DNA from: Clostridia bacterium | GTDB lineage: Bacteria; Bacillota; Clostridia; Oscillospirales; Acutalibacteraceae | Direction of reading: 5' to 3' | DNA length: 64,000 bases | Assembly (NCBI GenBank): GCA_017625435.1 | Contig: JAGAKX010000011.1 | Coordinates: 1 to 64,000 of the forward strand | Shown: in pieces, positions 60,936 through 64,000 of the stretch | Numbering within the stretch: the first letter of the stretch is position 1 | Layout of the letters: each line of letters starts with the position of its first letter | Notes under the pieces: generated by a model | What the model was told of the DNA's origin: nothing | What the model saw: the letters and a program-made list of their open reading frames with translations, nothing else | Databases searched by the model: none | Translations under genes and position numbers: made by a program

Positions 60936-61032
60936 TATGCTATAACGGCAGGATAAGTTTAGCTTTGTTAATGAAAACTTTACCTCAAAAGGCTGAACAG
61001 CAAACAATAATTTGACAAAGGAGTGTGATTAT

Positions 61033-61527
61033 ATGAAAAAATTATTACGGCGTTTTATTAAAGATCCGTCAAAAAAATACATCAGAAAAATTCGTATATA
61101 TCCCTCTTTTGCTTACAAGAGCCTTGATAAATGGTTGAATAAAATGAGCAATTCGGGGTGGCATTTGGTTGACAGCAACTTAATTTCTTTCCTGTTTGAA
61201 TGCGGAGAACCTGAAAATAAGATTTATTTTACATATAACGCAGGATGGGCACGTAATGATTCGGGGAAATACAGTATTCCTTTAAGGTATCCTTTTCTCG
61301 AAAAAACTTATGGTATTAAGCCTAAATACTCAAAGCTGAATAAAAATCAATCGAAGACATATTTGACTTTAGAGATAGATACACAAAAAATTGATACAGA
61401 AAACAATGCAGGGTATAGGGAGCTTATAAATGACCGAAATAAGCTTTACAGTAAGCTCGCAATTAGAAACACTATTATTTTTGTTCTGGTTATTTTAATT
61501 TGCATTATTACTGTACTTCTGAAATGA
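61033..61527 (+). CDS. DUF2812-like membrane protein
   Basis: 164 residues from the ATG at 61033 (AAAGGAG upstream). The front half (IYPSFAYKSLDKWLNKMSNSG followed by WHLVDSNLISFLFECGEP) resembles DUF2812 proteins, which pair a small soluble domain with membrane spans. A single C-terminal span (NTIIFVLVILICIITVLL) anchors it. DUF2812 genes often sit beside PadR regulators, but none is seen here. Function unknown. Confidence 0.65.
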   Translation: MKKLLRRFIKDPSKKYIRKIRIYPSFAYKSLDKWLNKMSNSGWHLVDSNLISFLFECGEPENKIYFTYNAGWARNDSGKYSIPLRYPFLEKTYGIKPKYSKLNKNQSKTYLTLEIDTQKIDTENNAGYRELINDRNKLYSKLAIRNTIIFVLVILICIITVLLK

Positions 61528-61566
61528 CAAATTCACATTTATCAAGAAACATTATATCGCAAATCT

Positions 61567-61599
61567 AAAAAGGCTCTCTTTACACAAGGGAGCCTTTTT
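61567..61599. terminator. Intrinsic terminator
   Basis: AAAAAGGCTCTC-TTTACACA-GGGAGCCTTTTT, symmetric, ending the DUF2812-like gene. Confidence 0.85.
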
Positions 61600-61605
61600 A
61601 TGTTC

Positions 61606-61748
61606 AAGACGCGAAGCGTCTTCCGAAACATTTTCCGCAGGAAAATATATCACTTGCTTTGAAAAAAGCAAATATCACTGCGAAGCAATATCACTCATTC
61701 CAAAGGAATGAATATCACTGAATAATTTATCGCAGATAAATTATTCAA
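61606..61748. repeat. Hairpin array 2, spacer ATATCACT (AGTGATAT)
   Basis: Six short hairpins in a row: AAGACGC-GAA-GCGTCTT, ATTTTCC-GCA-GGAAAAT, TTGCTTT-GAAA-AAAGCAA, TGC-GAA-GCA, CATTCC-AAA-GGAATG and GAATAATTTATC-GCA-GATAAATTATTC. The last five are separated by the constant (A)ATATCACT. Stems differ, loops are mostly GAA, GCA or AAA. The array stops one base before the TAA of the TPM-domain gene, which it would follow as 3' untranslated RNA. Confidence 0.85.
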
Positions 61749-62678
61749 TTAAAAGCTTCCTCTTGAGCCGCCGTGGGATCTTCCTGAGGATGAACGGTGT
61801 GTTGAGCTTCCTCCTCCGAAGGAGCTGCCGCCTCTGGAGCCTGTATTGTTATTCTTGGGCTTGGGTGTTTTCTTTACATTGCTGTAAAGATAAACGTCAC
61901 GCTGCCCCGTAAGGCTGAAGCTTCCCGGTATTACGTAATCGGATGCAGAGGGCTTGCTTCTAACGGTTTTAAGCTGAGATTTAAGGAAAGAAGTATAGAA
62001 AAAAGCAATTGCAAGACCGATTATAACAGAGATTACAAGCCATTTGGGAGAGAAAAGATAGCTGATTATGCTTTTTGGTGGAGTATAGTAGTCATCACCG
62101 TACATATAGTCATCTTCATATATGTAGTCATATTCATCATCTGAGGGGATATATACCTCACCCTCACCGCCGTAATCGTTGAGATATGTATTATAACCGT
62201 CGAATATATTCACGCATTTTTCATAGTAGGCAATAAATGCATCCGTATAGCTTCCCTGTGAGAGATACGGCACAAATGCACTTTCAATCTGTGCGAGATT
62301 GTAATCGGTAAAAATGTCAATTGCCGTACCGTAGGTTGTAATTGCAAACTCACGGTAGCCCATATCCACAACAAGCATAATGCCGTCGTCGTTTTCTCCC
62401 CAGCCGAAGCCGTTGTAGTCGTAGTAATCGTCAGCGAATGCGGTGATATCGTAGCCGTCTGTGGAATTTACGGTGAGAACTGCCACTTCACATTCATAGG
62501 TTTCGCTTATCTGCTCAAGCTTGGAATTCAGAGTTTCCTCATCGTAATCGGGGATAATTTCTGCAAAGTCATTTACAAGTGCCGTGCGGTCTCCCTCTTC
62601 ATATACATAAGCGGATGCTGAGAGGGTGATGCTCATAAGCAGAAGCACGGACAACAGAATAACGGTAATCTTTTTCAT
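61749..62678 (-). CDS. TPM-domain membrane protein (YgcG-like)
   Basis: 309 residues. Signal peptide (KKITVILLSVLLLMSITLSA), then a TPM domain (about 28-165): LVNDFAEIIPDYDEETLNSK, VAVLTVNSTDGYD, GWGENDDGIMLVVDMGYRE. A span (WLVISVIIGLAIAFFYTSFL, about 213-232) and a Gly/Ser-rich tail (SRGGSSFGGGSSTHRSSSG) complete the YgcG layout. TPM proteins are anchored, with the domain outside; functions range from phosphatase to assembly factors and are not settled here. Follows the zinc-ribbon gene by 14 bases. Confidence 0.87.
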   Translation of the reverse strand: MKKITVILLSVLLLMSITLSASAYVYEEGDRTALVNDFAEIIPDYDEETLNSKLEQISETYECEVAVLTVNSTDGYDITAFADDYYDYNGFGWGENDDGIMLVVDMGYREFAITTYGTAIDIFTDYNLAQIESAFVPYLSQGSYTDAFIAYYEKCVNIFDGYNTYLNDYGGEGEVYIPSDDEYDYIYEDDYMYGDDYYTPPKSIISYLFSPKWLVISVIIGLAIAFFYTSFLKSQLKTVRSKPSASDYVIPGSFSLTGQRDVYLYSNVKKTPKPKNNNTGSRGGSSFGGGSSTHRSSSGRSHGGSRGSF

Positions 62679-62692
62679 TTTTCCGTACCTCC

Positions 62693-63790
62693 TTAACCTA
62701 TAAACAGATTGTAAAGAACAGTAAGACCGAAGCCGATAACCGTTCCCACGGCAGCAGAAATGCCGAAATACTTTCCGTATTTTTTCTTGTCAACGGGCAG
62801 GTCGCCTACAAATTTTCCTGTCTGTCCGTTCATGGCAAAGGTGAACTTTTCACCGTTGAAGGTGGTGTTAAGAAGCCATACGGGATAAAGGGCGTATTTT
62901 GAAGAGCCCGAGGTCATATTTACGTTACAGCCCGAGGGTAAAACGCCGGTGTATCCGCTGACGGTTGAAGAAAGGGCATCGGACGTGCTTTGTCTTATTC
63001 TCTCATTTGCACGGGCTATGCTTGCATTTACATCCACGTCGTATTTGTCTGCAAAGAAGCCTGAAAGGTAAGCCGTCTGAAAATCAACTGCCTCTGAAAA
63101 ATTGAAGGGCTCAATAGATTCCATAAGGTCGTCTGCCATTTTCGTTGAGCCGTCAACGGGAATCTTTGAAAATGCCATATTGCCGCTTCTGAATACGGAA
63201 TAATGCTTTGTTTCCGTGTAATTATAATTTGTATCGCTGTAATGACGCACTTTTGTAGCCTTATACTGTGCACTTCCCGTAACAGAGGCATCAAAAAGCC
63301 AGAAGGGTACATAAACACCCTTTATTTCATCAATGTGGTTTTTGTCCTTGAAAACAGTCGGCAGAAGCTTTTTACCGGTGATGTGCTTCTTGTAGGCATC
63401 CATTGCCTGTTTTTTGTCGAGCTTGAAGGGGATGACAAAATCAGGCTTAAGAAGTCCTTTAAGATTATCTGTCATAACAACGGGATTTCCGCAGAAGGGA
63501 CAGCTTGTGGCGGCTGTTGTTTCATCTGTTATTATTTCACCGCTGCAGGAATTGCAGAGATAGCTTCTGATTCCGCCCTTTTCTGCATCTTCCCAGATGT
63601 TTTCGTTATTGTTTTCCCAGTTGAAGCTGTCTTCCTTGGTTTCTTCTTCACTCAGTGCATTGTCAAGCTCCTTCAGAGCCTCGGTGTCATACTCCGTATC
63701 GCAGAAGGGGCACTTCATTTTCTGCAGAGCGGGGTTGAACTCAATTTTACCGCCGCAGGACGGACAGATATAATCCTGGAGATTTGACAT
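62693..63790 (-). CDS. Zinc-ribbon membrane protein
   Basis: 365 residues. Two rubredoxin-like zinc ribbons at the front: YICPSCGG...KMKCPFCDTEYD (about 7-34) and YLCNSCSG...TSCPFCGNPVVM (about 77-107). The centre is a beta-rich domain with repeated aromatic patterns (YVPFWLFDAS; YPVWLLNTTFNGEKFTFAMN). One C-terminal span (YFGISAAVGTVIGFGLTVLY). Similar proteins are found next to TPM or LemA genes and are annotated only by the ribbon. Co-transcribed with the TPM gene. Confidence 0.85.
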   Translation of the reverse strand: MSNLQDYICPSCGGKIEFNPALQKMKCPFCDTEYDTEALKELDNALSEEETKEDSFNWENNNENIWEDAEKGGIRSYLCNSCSGEIITDETTAATSCPFCGNPVVMTDNLKGLLKPDFVIPFKLDKKQAMDAYKKHITGKKLLPTVFKDKNHIDEIKGVYVPFWLFDASVTGSAQYKATKVRHYSDTNYNYTETKHYSVFRSGNMAFSKIPVDGSTKMADDLMESIEPFNFSEAVDFQTAYLSGFFADKYDVDVNASIARANERIRQSTSDALSSTVSGYTGVLPSGCNVNMTSGSSKYALYPVWLLNTTFNGEKFTFAMNGQTGKFVGDLPVDKKKYGKYFGISAAVGTVIGFGLTVLYNLFIG

Positions 63791-63813
63791 AAAATCACAT
63801 CCTTATTAAAGAT

Positions 63814-64000
63814 TCATAATAGTTTTTTCAGCCAATAGGCAGGCGTACAGCTCCAGGCGTGGCAGGCTGAATTGATTTCGGGGGCATTATAGGGGGATTC
63901 AAACTGATTTTCCGTGTTGAAAACTTCGGGACAGCAGTCAAAACCGGCAGACATCATTTTTCCCCATTTGTCTTTTATAAATTCAAGGGCTTCTTTTTTA
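63814..64000 (-). CDS. Glycoside hydrolase, C-terminal end only
   Basis: 62 residues up to a TGA at 63814-63816; the rest is outside the window. The visible INSACHAWSCTPAYWLKKLL matches the end of six-hairpin glycosidases such as alpha-L-rhamnosidases (typically SxCHGWSxxPxYxL). The preceding GFDCCPEVFNTENQFESPYN is unusual for the family. It ends 23 bases before the zinc-ribbon start and may be a separate transcript. Family call is tentative. Confidence 0.6.
   Translation of the reverse strand, partial: KKEALEFIKDKWGKMMSAGFDCCPEVFNTENQFESPYNAPEINSACHAWSCTPAYWLKKLL

Noticed and set aside
61606-61748. CRISPR or simple tandem repeat
   Set aside because: Octamer spacers with different palindromic stems; unit lengths vary and no cas gene is near.
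1-64000. tRNA or rRNA genes
   Set aside because: I found no cloverleaf with TTCGA arm and CCA-type acceptor, and no rRNA-like segment. A tRNAscan run would settle it.

Overview
The window is a bacterial chromosome segment, most probably from an uncultured gut Clostridia of the Oscillospirales/Ruminococcaceae type. Supporting signs are a moderately AT-rich sequence, strong purine-rich ribosome binding sites, gene orders typical of Firmicutes (nusB-xseA-xseB-ispA-dxs-tlyA-nadK-argR-recN; pyrH-frr-uppS-cdsA-dxr-rseP-ispG; proB-proA-proC), and secreted proteins carrying dockerin, CotH and SH3 modules. I assign the lineage by inference only: there is no rRNA or tRNA gene in the window.

Layout. 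1-2005: a leftward cluster of three GNAT acetyltransferases and a Nudix hydrolase. About 2088-10025: a mobilizable element with MobC, a MOBP-type relaxase, a ParB-like protein and a large serine recombinase reading right. Divergent from these is a leftward unit encoding a two-barrel RNA polymerase related to eukaryotic RNAi polymerases (RdRP/QDE-1/YonO type), split into two reading frames, plus an unknown partner. 10021-10987: an array of short hairpins followed by a four-helix-bundle (23S IVS-type) gene translationally coupled to a WapI-like immunity gene. 11280-22764: a TetR regulator and a series of secreted or surface genes (5'-nucleotidase, YdcF, phosphodiester glycosidase, CotH), with a PHP phosphatase, a Gfo/Idh/MocA oxidoreductase and an MFS transporter. 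22989-25058: an EF-G paralogue. 25204-27023: pyridoxamine kinase and an esterase. 27223-36549: the housekeeping operon from nusB to recN. 36546-41667: a LURP-like protein, two related metallophosphoesterases, a Nudix gene broken by an in-frame TAG, a gamma-carbonic anhydrase and a PanE-like reductase. 41715-43585: an AT-rich accessory island with an XRE repressor and a divergently placed secreted protein. 43647-48098: an S51 peptidase, a DUF554 protein, guaB, and an XRE/membrane-protein pair. 48152-50994: proline biosynthesis. 51188-53083: a CHAP-SH3-GH25-dockerin wall hydrolase. 53274-59558: the pyrH-to-ispG operon. 59690-64000: a sugar kinase, a DUF2812-like protein, a second hairpin array, a TPM-domain protein, a zinc-ribbon membrane protein and the tail of a glycosidase.

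How the genes fit together. Two operons supply early and late steps of isoprenoid and envelope precursor synthesis: dxs and ispA in one; dxr, ispG and uppS, with cdsA for phospholipids, in the other. UMP kinase, ribosome recycling factor and IMP dehydrogenase tie these to nucleotide supply and translation. The secreted enzymes suggest scavenging and wall remodelling.

Points most worth a second look: the eukaryotic-RdRP-like polymerase on a mobilizable element; the two hairpin arrays with fixed spacers (ATGAAAT/ATTTCAT and AGTGATAT); and the TAG codon inside a conserved Nudix gene, in a window where none of the complete genes I checked ends in TAG.
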